Counted from the stretch's first letter, positions 34,643 to 43,998 are shown. The stretch is DNA of 64,000 bases from an uncultured Spirochaetota bacterium (GCA_937872225.1 CALMRZ010000024.1:46505-110504), one strand, 5' to 3'. Numbers and translations are program-made. The notes: generated by a model not told the origin, from the sequence alone.

Positions 34643-35908
34643 ATGAAAGCGCCGAAAAACAGACGGGTCTATGTCATCGGATATGGGGCCGCCACCCCAC
34701 TTGGCAGCACCTTCGAATCGTCCTGGGAGCGCGCCGTGCGCGGAGAGGCGGGGTTCAGGACCGTGACCCGCTGCCATGTCCAGACCGCCTGCAACGTGGT
34801 GGGAGAGATCCCCGACTGGGACCCCAGAACGCTTGATTTCACCGACGAGAAAGAGATATACAACTGGAACGCGGACTTCGTGCTCCTCACCATGGCGGTC
34901 TGTCAGGAAGCGCTGCGGGACGCCCGGCTGGAAATTAATGCCGAAACCGGCCCCCGCACCGCCTGCCTCATCGGCTCGGCCCTGAACGGCTCCGACGCCT
35001 ACCGCGTGGCCATGGAAAACTACATAAACCACGGCCCCCTGAAGATCAGCCCCTACCTTCTGCCTAACCTGTGCGCGAACCTTCCCTCCGGCAAGGCGGG
35101 GATGCTCCTCGGCTTCACCGGGCCCATATTCTCGCCCGAGGGGGCGTGCGCCTCCGGCAACTATGCCATAGGCGTCGGCTCCCGGATGATACGGGACGGC
35201 GACGTCGATTTCGTGCTGGCGGGCGGCGTCGACACCTGCATCATTCCGGAAATCATCCACGGCTTTGAGAACATGAACGCCACCATCAAGATCAAGCACG
35301 GCGACCGCGCCTTCGATGACCCCTCAAAGGCGTCGAGGCCCTTCAGCGCCGACCGCAGGGGCTTCGTGCTTTCCGAGGGAGCGGGCGTCCTTGTCCTGGC
35401 CGCCGACGAGATGATCGACCACTACGGGCTCACGCCGAAGGCCGAGGTGCTGGGGATCGGCTGGAACTCCGACGCCCATCACATCACCCGCCCCAACAAG
35501 GAAACCATCGTGCGCTGCATGCGCATGGCCGTCGACGACGCGGGACTGGAGACCCGGGACATACAGTACGTCAACGCCCACGGCACGTCAACGCCCAAGG
35601 GCGACATCACGGAAGTTGAATGCCTCAGGGAAGTGTTCGGCAAGCACCTGGAAAAGATGCCGGTGTCGTCCAACAAGTCCCAGATCGGCCACACCCTGGG
35701 CGGCGCTGCGGCCATCGAGGCGTCCTTCGCCATAGAGGGAATGCGCCGCGGCATCATTCTTCCCACGGTGAACCATATCCCCGACCCGGAGATGGACGGC
35801 ATCGACGTGGTGCCCAACGAGGCGCGGCGGCAGAACCATGAGCTGATCCTTTCCAACTCATTCGGCTTCGGCGGCACCAACTGCTGCGTCGTATTCAGAG
35901 GCAAGTGA
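34643..35908 (+). CDS. Beta-ketoacyl-ACP synthase (FabF-like)
   Basis: 421-residue KS with triad Cys169 (GACASGN), His313 (NAHGTST) and His350 (QIGHTLGG), and FGFGGTNC at the end. Sequence is close to the KS at 30789 in many blocks (SRPFSADRRGFVLSEG). It begins a compact plus-strand unit KS-thioesterase-dehydratase/PPTase, with one base between KS stop and thioesterase start. It may add the last or first unit of the chain. Confidence 0.92.
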   Translation: MKAPKNRRVYVIGYGAATPLGSTFESSWERAVRGEAGFRTVTRCHVQTACNVVGEIPDWDPRTLDFTDEKEIYNWNADFVLLTMAVCQEALRDARLEINAETGPRTACLIGSALNGSDAYRVAMENYINHGPLKISPYLLPNLCANLPSGKAGMLLGFTGPIFSPEGACASGNYAIGVGSRMIRDGDVDFVLAGGVDTCIIPEIIHGFENMNATIKIKHGDRAFDDPSKASRPFSADRRGFVLSEGAGVLVLAADEMIDHYGLTPKAEVLGIGWNSDAHHITRPNKETIVRCMRMAVDDAGLETRDIQYVNAHGTSTPKGDITEVECLREVFGKHLEKMPVSSNKSQIGHTLGGAAAIEASFAIEGMRRGIILPTVNHIPDPEMDGIDVVPNEARRQNHELILSNSFGFGGTNCCVVFRGK

Positions 35909-35909
35909 C

Positions 35910-36389
35910 ATGAAACCGAAACCCTTCATTCCGGAACAGCATGACGGCGCCGGCCCTTTCGTGCGGGACAGGGTAAGCGGCCAGGTGTGGCACCGGTGCC
36001 AGCACCGGACCCTGTACGCGGACACGGACCGCTCCGAGGTGGTGTACCATTCCAATTACCTGCGCTATTTCGAGCTCGGCAGGGCGTCCCTCATGCGCGA
36101 TGTGGCCTATCCCTACCGTGAAATCGAGGACAGCGGCTTTGTGTACCCCATCATCGACCTGGGCATCACCTTTTACAAACCCCTCTACTACGACGACCTC
36201 ATCTGGATTCACACCCGGCCCATCGAACTTGAGCGGGTCAAGCTGAAGTTCGACTACCTCATCACCCACGCCGAGACCGGCGAGCTTATCTGCCGCGGCT
36301 TCACCAAACACTGCGCCCTGAACAAGGCGGGCATGCCGGTGGCGGTGGACGCGAAAACGGTCCACCTATGGAAGACCTTCCCAAAATAG
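35910..36389 (+). CDS. Hotdog thioesterase (4-hydroxybenzoyl-CoA thioesterase/YbgC family)
   Basis: 159 residues. The family signature YADTDRSEVVYHSNYLRYFELGR begins near residue 37 (shown in parts: ADTDRSEVVYHSN and YLRYFELGR), with the Asp/Tyr-His positions of YbgC-type enzymes. It would hydrolyse an acyl-ACP or acyl-CoA thioester, releasing the product or clearing stalled chains; aryl-polyene clusters carry such a thioesterase. It overlaps the next gene by 22 bases. Confidence 0.85.
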   Translation: MKPKPFIPEQHDGAGPFVRDRVSGQVWHRCQHRTLYADTDRSEVVYHSNYLRYFELGRASLMRDVAYPYREIEDSGFVYPIIDLGITFYKPLYYDDLIWIHTRPIELERVKLKFDYLITHAETGELICRGFTKHCALNKAGMPVAVDAKTVHLWKTFPK

Positions 36390-37870
36390 GTGAAAAAAAA
36401 AGGCTCCCCCTCTCGCTGTCGGTGAAGGATTACCTCCGCGACCATGTGTTCAACGGCAGGGCCGTGTTCCCCGCGGTGGAGGCCATGCAGGTCCTTGCCG
36501 GATCGGCCCGTGACACGGTCCCGGGGCTTGATGTGAACGTCATCGCCGCCGCCGACTTCAACAAGTTTCTGGTTATCGATCCGGCCATGGCCGTGCTTGA
36601 GGCCTTCAACGAGCTCGAAAGAGACGGAACCGGTGATATAATCTCCAGGCTGGTCACGGTCAGGAAGCAGGGCACGACCTCCATCACCCGCGCCGTCGAC
36701 CATGTGACTCTCCGCTTTCCCGGAGCCCGTCCTTCCATCACCGTTCCGCCCCTGGACGACACCCTCGGCCTTGAAGGGATATGCCTTCATCCAGGCAAGG
36801 ATGATGTCTACCGAGATCTGGTGCCGTTCCAGCCGGCCTACCGGAACATCGAAACCCTGCATGTGTCAGAGCAGGGCGCCCTGGCCCTGGTGAACGGCGG
36901 CACAGCGGAGGCCCCCGCGGAGCCCCTTGGATCCCCCTTCCCCCTGGACGCGGCCTTTCACGCGGCCTGCGTGTGGGGACAGCGCCATGCGGGCATCGTG
37001 GGCTTTCCGGTCCATATTGACGAAAGATATATCCTGAAAAAGACAGGGGCCGGCGCGACCTATATCACCCGGGTGACCCCCCGGTCGGCCGACGGCGCTC
37101 TCCTGGTTTTCGACCTCTGGATCTACGACGGCTCCGGAGACCTGTGCGAATCGGTGCGGGGCCTCCACATGAGGGACGTGAGCGGCGGAAAACTGCATCC
37201 GCCGCACTGGATCCGCTCCGGCGCCGGCGACCCGCTGGAGAAGATCCGGGCACGGTGCCATGACATGGCCATAATTGAGCTTGATACGATCACCGCTCCG
37301 TGCGAAAAAATATTCTCGGTGCCTGAACGGGAGCGATCAGCCTCCATGAGGGAAAAGCGGCGCCTCACCTTCTGCTCCGCACGCCTTGCCCTGAAGAAGC
37401 TATCCCGGAGAATGGCGGGCAGCGACATGACTGCGCCCCCTGAAACCATAACCACCATCCATCCCGACGGCCGCCCCCGCTGTCCCGGCACGGACGGAGC
37501 AGAAACAATGCGCTGCACCGCGTCCCACGACTCGCGCTTCGCCGTGGCCGCCCTGTCGGAACATCCCATCGGGATTGACGTTGAGGAGATCACTCCCAGG
37601 GTCCTCAAAGGCCGGGAGCACTACATGAATCCCGATGAAATCGCCCTGGTAAAGGGCCATCCCCTGGGCGAGATGGAGGCGTGCCTGCGGGTCTGGTCCG
37701 CCAAGGAAGCGGTTTCCAAGGCATCGGGACTCCACCTGGTGGAAACCTGGCGGAAATCAACGGTTAAAGAGATCGGAGCAAACCAGAGTATAATTGCAAT
37801 TGAGGGGAAAAACCATAAAGCCCTCCACGGGATCGTGGAGGGCCATATGGTTACGCTGGTTGTGTTGTAA
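36368..37870 (+). CDS. PKS-type dehydratase fused to 4'-phosphopantetheinyl transferase
   Basis: 500 residues. The first half has the double-hotdog 'polyketide synthase dehydratase' pattern: LRDHVFNGRAVFP with catalytic-type His near residue 26, and the second-site Asp in LDAAFHAACVWG at about 197. The last 190 residues are a Sfp-type transferase: HPIGIDVEEI and the hallmark WSAKEAVSKA. The C-terminal part would activate the cluster's ACPs by attaching phosphopantetheine; the first half may dehydrate a hydroxyacyl chain. Start overlaps the thioesterase end by 22 bases, so a later start is possible but MEDLPKIGEKK fits. The fusion of these two is unusual and places both functions on one chain. 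Confidence 0.85.
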   Translation: MEDLPKIGEKKRLPLSLSVKDYLRDHVFNGRAVFPAVEAMQVLAGSARDTVPGLDVNVIAAADFNKFLVIDPAMAVLEAFNELERDGTGDIISRLVTVRKQGTTSITRAVDHVTLRFPGARPSITVPPLDDTLGLEGICLHPGKDDVYRDLVPFQPAYRNIETLHVSEQGALALVNGGTAEAPAEPLGSPFPLDAAFHAACVWGQRHAGIVGFPVHIDERYILKKTGAGATYITRVTPRSADGALLVFDLWIYDGSGDLCESVRGLHMRDVSGGKLHPPHWIRSGAGDPLEKIRARCHDMAIIELDTITAPCEKIFSVPERERSASMREKRRLTFCSARLALKKLSRRMAGSDMTAPPETITTIHPDGRPRCPGTDGAETMRCTASHDSRFAVAALSEHPIGIDVEEITPRVLKGREHYMNPDEIALVKGHPLGEMEACLRVWSAKEAVSKASGLHLVETWRKSTVKEIGANQSIIAIEGKNHKALHGIVEGHMVTLVVL

Positions 37871-37898
37871 CGTATATACCTTTTGCCACTGGACCATA

Positions 37899-38461
37899 TT
37901 ACTCAACAGCATTCATAAACTCTTTTACTTTCTTGATACTGCTTTCGCCCAGCATGAAGGTCATGGGCGTTGTTCCGAAGTAGAGCCTCACGGCAACGGT
38001 TTTACTAGTTTTGATCGCGTCCTCAATGACCTTGTTCAGTATCATCTTCGTAGACCATTCTTCATGCTCCGAGCTGGACAACTGGGTCCCGCCGGTGGCA
38101 TAATTCGGCTGCGAGGAAATCGTTGTTACATTTACGGCTGATGTGTCGCCAAGGATCACATCATATGATTTGTCATTGACTTTAACAACAGCTTTTTTCT
38201 CCAGGTCCTGGTTTCCGGCAAGATAAACCAATTTTGCCTTTGTGATATGCAAACCTATTGTAACAGGAGACATTTTATTATTCTGTATATCGCGGGAATA
38301 AGAAAATATGGCGTAACCCCCGCCCTTTAACATTGACTCTTCAGAGCCTTCCCTGAGCTGCATGGTGACTACTTTTGCATTTTTAAAATCGTCTTTTACA
38401 ACCTTGATTTTACCCATGCATGAAACCAGCAGCACCGGAAACAAAAACGAAGCTTTTTCAT
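37899..38461 (-). CDS. Lipoprotein, unknown, with apparent frameshift in signal peptide
   Basis: The open frame (37899-38444, start TTG) encodes 181 residues beginning MFPVLLVSCMG, too short for a normal signal peptide. An ATG at 38461, with GGGAG six bases upstream, reads MKKLRF and would run into LFPVLLVSC if the T run at 38443-38447 had one more base. The restored protein has a perfect lipobox (LLVSC). The mature part is beta-rich and of unknown family. Codon use and composition are more AT-rich than neighbouring genes, suggesting transfer. Either the sequence lacks one T or the gene is now inactive. It is convergent with the PPTase gene. Confidence 0.6.
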
Positions 38462-38714
38462 TAAACTCTCCCTAATATTTAATAAATGAATAATAAGATT
38501 AAATTTTGAATTATTATTGATAAAAAACAATAATAATTTACTACTTAACGAAATAATAGTGTCATCAAAGCTCAAATAATAACAATTTTTTTCATATTAC
38601 TTGAATATGATTGATAAAAAAAGAGATTATGATATTCATATGATACTAAACCGTGTTTCAACTGTATGCGGCCGCTCTGACACACAATAACCAGTACATA
38701 CTTTGAATGTAATA

Positions 38715-39314
38715 ATGAAATTTCTGATACTAATAATACTTTTCTACCTTGCCGGTTCCGTAAACTTTTCCATCCTCCTGTTCAGGTTCCTCGGCAAGGG
38801 GGACCCGCGGAAAAGCCACAGCGGCAATGCCGGCGTCACCAACGTGTACCGGATAGCGGGGCCCGCGTGGGCAGCGGCGGTGCTCATACTCGATGTGGGA
38901 AGGGCGGTCGTGATCGGCCTGCTGGCGGGATACGCCCTGAGCCCCGGGCAGACACCCTGGGCCGGCCTCGCCCTGGTCATCGGCAACCGGTATCCCTGCT
39001 TCCACCAGTTCCGGGGCGGCAAGGGCGTGGCCAATTACCTGGGCTTTACCGCCGCCGTCACCCCGGCAGGGGCAGCGGTGTCAGCCATAACCTGGGTGCT
39101 GGTTTACCTGGTGAAGCGGGCGCCCTTCATCGCGTCTTTCGCCATGATCGCGGTCCTTGCCCTGGGGACCATCGTCGCCTGCGGCTACAGGCCCGGGGCA
39201 GTGACAGGCGCCATCATCACGGTCCTGTTTATCATCTTCAACCACCGGAAGAACATAGAGGAATTTCTGGGTAAAAAAGAAGAGGTAGCGCCCCCCGACA
39301 GGGACGAGGGGTAA
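38715..39314 (+). CDS. plsY: Glycerol-3-phosphate acyltransferase PlsY-like
   Basis: 199-residue polytopic membrane protein with about five segments. The three PlsY motifs are visible: GSVNFS near residue 14, GKGDPRKSHSGNAG plus VTNVYRIAG, and FRGGKGVANYLG. PlsY acylates glycerol-3-phosphate from acyl-phosphate. The ATG at 38715 was chosen; an in-frame TTG 12 bases earlier is possible. The degree of divergence in motif 2 (DPRKSHSGNAG rather than DIRxxGSGN) suggests a specialised paralogue of the cluster rather than the only PlsY of the cell. It converges with the malonyl transferase gene with a 1-base gap. Confidence 0.85.
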   Translation: MKFLILIILFYLAGSVNFSILLFRFLGKGDPRKSHSGNAGVTNVYRIAGPAWAAAVLILDVGRAVVIGLLAGYALSPGQTPWAGLALVIGNRYPCFHQFRGGKGVANYLGFTAAVTPAGAAVSAITWVLVYLVKRAPFIASFAMIAVLALGTIVACGYRPGAVTGAIITVLFIIFNHRKNIEEFLGKKEEVAPPDRDEG

Positions 39315-39315
39315 C

Positions 39316-40230
39316 TCAACCCTCCCTGAGGAGCTTCTCGCCGTTTTGTATCTTCTGTTCCTTCACGATACGTTTCACCAGGCCGGAAAGAACCGTGCCC
39401 GGTCCGGATTCGACAAAGAGAGCGGCGCCGGCATCGCAGGCGGCGAGGACCGACTTTTCCCACTGCACCGGCTTCGACAGCTGTTCCACCAGCTTTTTTT
39501 TAATCCTCTCCGGGTCGTTTTCCATGGCGCCGGTGACGTTATCGATGAATTCCAGCCGGGGTCTGTTGAAGGTGAAATCCGCGAGGAACTTCTCGAATTC
39601 TTCAGCCACCGGCTTCATCAGTGAGGAGTGGAACGGCGCCGACACGTTGAGTTCCACCGCCTTGCCGGAGCCGCCCTCGTTTATCATCCCCACCGCCCGG
39701 GTGACCGTCGCCGTCTCGCCGGAAAGGACCACCTGCTGCGGCGAGTTGAAGTTGGTTATCTCGATCACGCCGTCCTTTGAACATTCGGACAGAATTTCCA
39801 GGAGCTTTGCCCGTTCGGTGCCGATGACGGCCGCCATCTTTCCCGGCGTGTTCTTTACCGCCTTTTCCATCAATTCGCCCCTGCGGCGCACGATCCTGAC
39901 CGCGTCGTTGAATTCGATGACGCCGCAGTGCACCAGGGCCGTGTACTCGCCCAGGGAATGCCCCATGACGATGTCAGCTTTAAATCCCCGGGCATCAAGG
40001 GCCATGGCGAAGGCGGTGCCCATGACCAGCAGGGCCGGCTGGGTGTTGGGGGTGCGGGTCAGTTCCCCGTCCGGACCCTCGTCTATCAGCGCGCTCAGGG
40101 GAAACCCGAGGAGGTAGTCCGCGGCGCTGAACAGCTCCTTCTGTTCCGAGGTGAGGGTCCCGAGCTTGCTTCGCATCCCCACCGACTGGGACCCCTGCCC
40201 GGGAAACATGTATACCGTTTTCTGACCCAT
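39316..40230 (-). CDS. fabD: Malonyl-CoA:ACP transacylase (FabD)
   Basis: 304 residues, all FabD motifs: FPGQGSQ near the N-terminus, GHSLGEY with the catalytic Ser92, and SAPFHSSLM with the second-half histidine. It loads malonyl onto the ACPs for the KS enzymes. ATG at 40230 has GGGAGGA right upstream and lies 11 bases after the stop of the ligase gene, so the two are co-transcribed. The presence of a dedicated FabD is a sign that the locus is a self-sufficient type II system. Confidence 0.93.
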   Translation of the reverse strand: MGQKTVYMFPGQGSQSVGMRSKLGTLTSEQKELFSAADYLLGFPLSALIDEGPDGELTRTPNTQPALLVMGTAFAMALDARGFKADIVMGHSLGEYTALVHCGVIEFNDAVRIVRRRGELMEKAVKNTPGKMAAVIGTERAKLLEILSECSKDGVIEITNFNSPQQVVLSGETATVTRAVGMINEGGSGKAVELNVSAPFHSSLMKPVAEEFEKFLADFTFNRPRLEFIDNVTGAMENDPERIKKKLVEQLSKPVQWEKSVLAACDAGAALFVESGPGTVLSGLVKRIVKEQKIQNGEKLLREG

Positions 40231-40241
40231 AGCTCCTCCCT

Positions 40242-41597
40242 TCATCCCTGATCAATGTCAAAATATCTCATGATGGATTCGCGGTCGTACTTGCCGGTCG
40301 ACGTGGACGGCATTTTTTCCACGATCCGTATCCGCCGCGGCATCGCGTACCGCTCCAGGGTCCCGGACAGCAGCTCGCGCACCATGTCCTCGTCCAGGTC
40401 GGTTTCGATGACGGCGGCAATGTCCGTTCCCCGGCCTCTCCTGCCGCTCATGGAAATCACGAAGACGTCACGGATCCCCGAGACCTCCTTTATCCTGTCC
40501 TGGACTTCATTCAGATCAACCCTTTTCCCCCCGACCTTGACCACGCCGTCGGCCCTGCCGAGGAGCGTGAAGCGCCCGGGGCCCGCTGGCGCGGCCCGGT
40601 CGCCCGTCGTAAAGAATCCCCTGCCGTCCGTCGGGAGGTCCGGGGACACGAAGGGGGACCTGACGCAGAGGCGGTCGTGGCTGATTTTCCATTCGAGGCA
40701 CTCGAAGGGCTCGAGTTCGACGCGGCCCGTAGCGGAGGACTTGCAGGCTATTCCTCCCGTTTCGGTGGAGCCGTAGATCTCCTCGGGACCGACGCCGGTC
40801 TGCCGGTAGAAGGCGGCGGCGTCGTCCCTGTCGAGGGGGCCGGCGGAGGAAAAGGCAAGCCTGAGTTTCGGCGCGGCAATTTCCATCCCTTTCATCAACC
40901 GGTAGTGCACCGGCACGCTCACCAGGATGGTGACCGGCTTTTCCTTCAGGATTGCCGCTATCTCGCCGGGAAACACGTATGTCCCGGGAAGTACCGTGGC
41001 CGACGCGAGAAAGGGCGCCATAACGGTATACAGAAGACCGTAAATGTGATAGGGCGGAACCGTCGCCGCCACCAGGTCGTTCCCGGTAAAGGCGTATTTT
41101 TCAGCCTGGTAGGCCGCCTCGGCGAAGAGATTCACCGCTGTCTTCGGCCACACCTTCGGCTTCCCCGTGGAACCGCCGGTGAAGAGCTGCATGAACACCG
41201 CCTCAGCCTCCTTCGGCCGGGTCGCCGGAGGCCACTGGCCCGGTTCGGGGAGGATCCCCACCACGCCGTCCGGCAGTTCACAGGGGCTGTCCACGATGGC
41301 ATGGCGGAACCCCATGATGTCGCGCATCTCTGAAAGGACCTGCGGCGACAGAGAATAGGGGAGAATGCAGACAGGTCCGCCGGCCAGGGACGAGAGCATG
41401 GCGGAGGCGATGATGCCGCGGTCCTCGGTGCAGATACAGACCGGCTCCCCGTCCGATTCCAGGGTGGCAAAGCGGTCAACGAAGCCGGCGGCATGGCTGT
41501 AGCATTCGCGATAGGTGCAGCCCGCCGCAACGAATTCCCTGTCCGGTTCCGCCGGCCCTGAAAGGAGGCGGCGGATCAGTGCTGTCAAATCAGTCAT
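40242..41597 (-). CDS. AMP-dependent acyl/aryl ligase
   Basis: 451-residue adenylate-forming enzyme. Motifs: FTGGSTGKPK (phosphate loop), YGSTETGG, TTGDRA, GRADGVVKVGGKRVDLNEVQ region (in parts GRADGVVKVGG) and the C-terminal catalytic Lys in PSTSTGKYDR. At 451 residues it is shorter than the 500+ of acyl-CoA synthetases, like the ligases that charge a starter onto ACP in aryl-polyene clusters. It would activate an aryl or fatty acid starter. ATG at 41597 (MTDLTALIRRL) was preferred; the frame runs 52 codons further upstream into sequence without homology. Confidence 0.88.
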   Translation of the reverse strand: MTDLTALIRRLLSGPAEPDREFVAAGCTYRECYSHAAGFVDRFATLESDGEPVCICTEDRGIIASAMLSSLAGGPVCILPYSLSPQVLSEMRDIMGFRHAIVDSPCELPDGVVGILPEPGQWPPATRPKEAEAVFMQLFTGGSTGKPKVWPKTAVNLFAEAAYQAEKYAFTGNDLVAATVPPYHIYGLLYTVMAPFLASATVLPGTYVFPGEIAAILKEKPVTILVSVPVHYRLMKGMEIAAPKLRLAFSSAGPLDRDDAAAFYRQTGVGPEEIYGSTETGGIACKSSATGRVELEPFECLEWKISHDRLCVRSPFVSPDLPTDGRGFFTTGDRAAPAGPGRFTLLGRADGVVKVGGKRVDLNEVQDRIKEVSGIRDVFVISMSGRRGRGTDIAAVIETDLDEDMVRELLSGTLERYAMPRRIRIVEKMPSTSTGKYDRESIMRYFDIDQG

Positions 41598-41715
41598 AGG
41601 GTGTATTGATGCGGATATGTTTGATAATAGCAAGGAAAAAATTTCAGGACCGGGTCCTGTTCCGGGCCGTACCGTTAAAGCAGGGATCCGAAAACGCGTC
41701 CTCCCATCGGGCCAG

Positions 41716-43143
41716 TTATTTTCCCGGTTCGAAGTTCTTCCGGGCCGCGGCAAAGGACGGCAGGTGCCTGACCAGGTACCAGAGGCTCCACCGGTGCTGC
41801 CAGAGGCGCTTCGCGAATCTCCGGCGCCAGGCGCGGTCGGAGTAGAAGCGCTTCACATGCTCGTTGTAGAGATGGTCAAGGCGCTCCCGCGAGGATATCC
41901 CCTTCGGAACGAACACGAAGTTGAGGCAGTTCATCTGCTGCCAGTCGTTCTCCAGAGTCCCCTCCTTTTCAATGCCGGCCCAGATGGGGGCGCCGGGAAA
42001 GGGGGTGAACTTGGCCATGTTCATATCGTCCAGGCCCAGGGACATGACAAAGTCGCTGGTGGCCCTGATCGATTCCTCGGTCTCGCCCGGGAGGCCCATC
42101 ATGAAGAGCCCCTTGGCGCGGAGCCCGTTCTTCTGTATCCTCGCCACGGTTTCGCGCACCGCCTCGAGCTTCACCCCCGCCTTGTGGCGCTTCAGCATCG
42201 CGGGGTCGGCCGATTCGATGCCCAGGGAAACCATGAGGCACCCGGCCTTTTTCAGAAGGGCCAGGAGAGCGTCATCGGCATGGCCCACGCGGACCGCGCA
42301 GTTGAAATTCATCCCCAGCGGCCGCGTGATCAGAAGTCTGCACAGCTCCTCGATGCGCTCGCGGTTCATGGTAAAGAGGTCATCGTAGATGTTGACGTGG
42401 CGCACGGCGAAACCGGTCCGGAGGTGCTTCATGTGCTCGTAAATGTACCCCGCGGAGTTGTAGCGGAACCCCCGCCTGAACACGGAGCGGTCGCAGTAGG
42501 AACACTGGTAGGGGCACCCGCGGCTGGTGATCATGGTCGCCCCCGGTGTCCTGGTATAGCTGAAAAGCGGCAGGTTGTAGCCCCGGGGAAAGCCCGCCAG
42601 CTTGCCGTAGGCCGGGAAGGGGAGCGAGTCCAGGTCCGCAATATGGGCCCGCGGCGGATTGACCCGCACCGTGCCGCCTTCCCTCCATGCCAGGCCGCCG
42701 ATCCCTTTCGGGTCCCTGCCGTCGGCCAGTTCCGCCATGGTGACCTCGCCCTCGCCGAGGCAGAGATAATCAATGTCACCGTAGTTCTGCAGCAGGGAAC
42801 CCCCCAGAGCGGAAATATGTACCCCGCCGAAAACCGCGGCAATGCCGGGCAGTTTCTTTTTCACCAGGGCAGCAAGGCGGTAGCCGTCAAGGAACCCGGA
42901 GGTCGTGGCGGATACCCCGATCATGTCCGGCCTGAGGGAGGCCACGGCCGCGGCATTTTGCTCCGTGCCGGGAAGAGCGCCGGGGCCCAGGCAGTCATGG
43001 ACAAAGACCTCGTGGCCGGACTTCTCCAGGTAGGAGGCTATGGAAAGAAGGCCGAGGGGCGCCATCCGGTTCGCCACGGCGGCAAGGTCTTTTTTTCCCT
43101 TGATCCAGTTTGACCCGGCGGGATGTACCAGCACAATTCTCAT
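41716..43143 (-). CDS. B12-binding radical SAM protein
   Basis: 475 residues with cobalamin-type domain (VLVHPAGSNW, DMIGVSATTSG, GIAAVFGGVHIS, LGEGE) and the core motif CPYQCSYC (CX3CX2C); glycine loop GLPGETEESIR. A C-terminal 70-residue basic, aromatic-rich extension (RAWRRRFAKRLWQHRW) may contact the membrane or a polar lipid. It is upstream of the ligase gene on the same strand with a 118-base gap. Third protein of this type in the locus, the others being at 15681 and 24926. Confidence 0.9.
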   Translation of the reverse strand: MRIVLVHPAGSNWIKGKKDLAAVANRMAPLGLLSIASYLEKSGHEVFVHDCLGPGALPGTEQNAAAVASLRPDMIGVSATTSGFLDGYRLAALVKKKLPGIAAVFGGVHISALGGSLLQNYGDIDYLCLGEGEVTMAELADGRDPKGIGGLAWREGGTVRVNPPRAHIADLDSLPFPAYGKLAGFPRGYNLPLFSYTRTPGATMITSRGCPYQCSYCDRSVFRRGFRYNSAGYIYEHMKHLRTGFAVRHVNIYDDLFTMNRERIEELCRLLITRPLGMNFNCAVRVGHADDALLALLKKAGCLMVSLGIESADPAMLKRHKAGVKLEAVRETVARIQKNGLRAKGLFMMGLPGETEESIRATSDFVMSLGLDDMNMAKFTPFPGAPIWAGIEKEGTLENDWQQMNCLNFVFVPKGISSRERLDHLYNEHVKRFYSDRAWRRRFAKRLWQHRWSLWYLVRHLPSFAAARKNFEPGK

Positions 43144-43248
43144 GGGGACATGAGATGGGCCCGAAGCGGAATAATGTCAAGGACTATACCGGCAGGGAGC
43201 GGCAGTCCCGGAAGAATGATCAGGAATGGAAGCCCGGCACAGGACCGG

Positions 43249-43998
43249 TCACTCTATATTGAGCCTCGATTTAAGATAGGCCGCGTATTTCCTTCCGACC
43301 GGGAGAACACTTTCGTCGTCATCCTTGAGGTGGGCGATGTACTGTCCCCCGATATAATATTCCATTTCGGTTATGAATTGTATATTGACAATGTGCTGCT
43401 TGTGGATCCTGACAAAGAGCTCTGCGGGAATTTTTATTTCCAGGTCCTTCAGCATCAGGGGGACCTCCAGGGCCCCTGATACCGTATGGAGCACAGAGTT
43501 TTTTCCCCGCGAGCACGCGTACACGATCTCGCCGTAGGGTACGATGCGATGCCTGCCCCCGTCACGGTATGCCAGGCCGATGCCTGGAGCGTGCCTCTCC
43601 GCCCGGTTCCTTCCTGCCGAGGCGTCCTGAAGGCTTAAAAACTTCTCCACGGACCTGTTAAAGCGCTTCATGTCAAAGGGCTTGAGAAGAAAGTCCACGG
43701 CGCCCACGTCAAAGGCGCGGATCGCATAGGTATCGTACGCCGTGGTGAATATCACATAAGGGACGCTCTTCAGGCGCTCCAGCACGTCGATCCCCGACAT
43801 GCGGGGAAGGTTGATGTCCATGAACACCAGATCGTAGTCCTGGCCGGAGAGCTTCACCAGGGCCTCCTCGCCGTTCCTGGCGATGCCGGCCAGCTGCAGT
43901 TCCGGGCGCGTCACCAAGTAATCCACCAGGAGTTCCCTCGCGGGGACTTCATCCTCGGCGATGAACACCGAGAATATTCTTTCGCTGCTTCCGTTCAT
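43249..43998 (-). CDS. LytTR-family response regulator
   Basis: 249 residues. Receiver domain at the N-terminus (IAEDEV acidic pocket, phosphorylated Asp in LVFMDINLP, Lys in LLKPFD) and LytTR DNA-binding domain at the C-terminus (from about 150; FVRIHKQHIVNIQFI). It is translationally coupled by a 4-base overlap to the large kinase upstream, whose C-terminal LytS-type kinase is the natural partner. LytTR proteins bind paired direct repeats; targets were not identified in this window. Confidence 0.92.
   Translation of the reverse strand: MNGSSERIFSVFIAEDEVPARELLVDYLVTRPELQLAGIARNGEEALVKLSGQDYDLVFMDINLPRMSGIDVLERLKSVPYVIFTTAYDTYAIRAFDVGAVDFLLKPFDMKRFNRSVEKFLSLQDASAGRNRAERHAPGIGLAYRDGGRHRIVPYGEIVYACSRGKNSVLHTVSGALEVPLMLKDLEIKIPAELFVRIHKQHIVNIQFITEMEYYIGGQYIAHLKDDDESVLPVGRKYAAYLKSRLNIE

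Noticed and set aside
41515..43113. A 532-codon plus-strand open frame
   Set aside because: Antisense to the B12-radical SAM gene at 41716; composition and lack of motifs mark it as a shadow.
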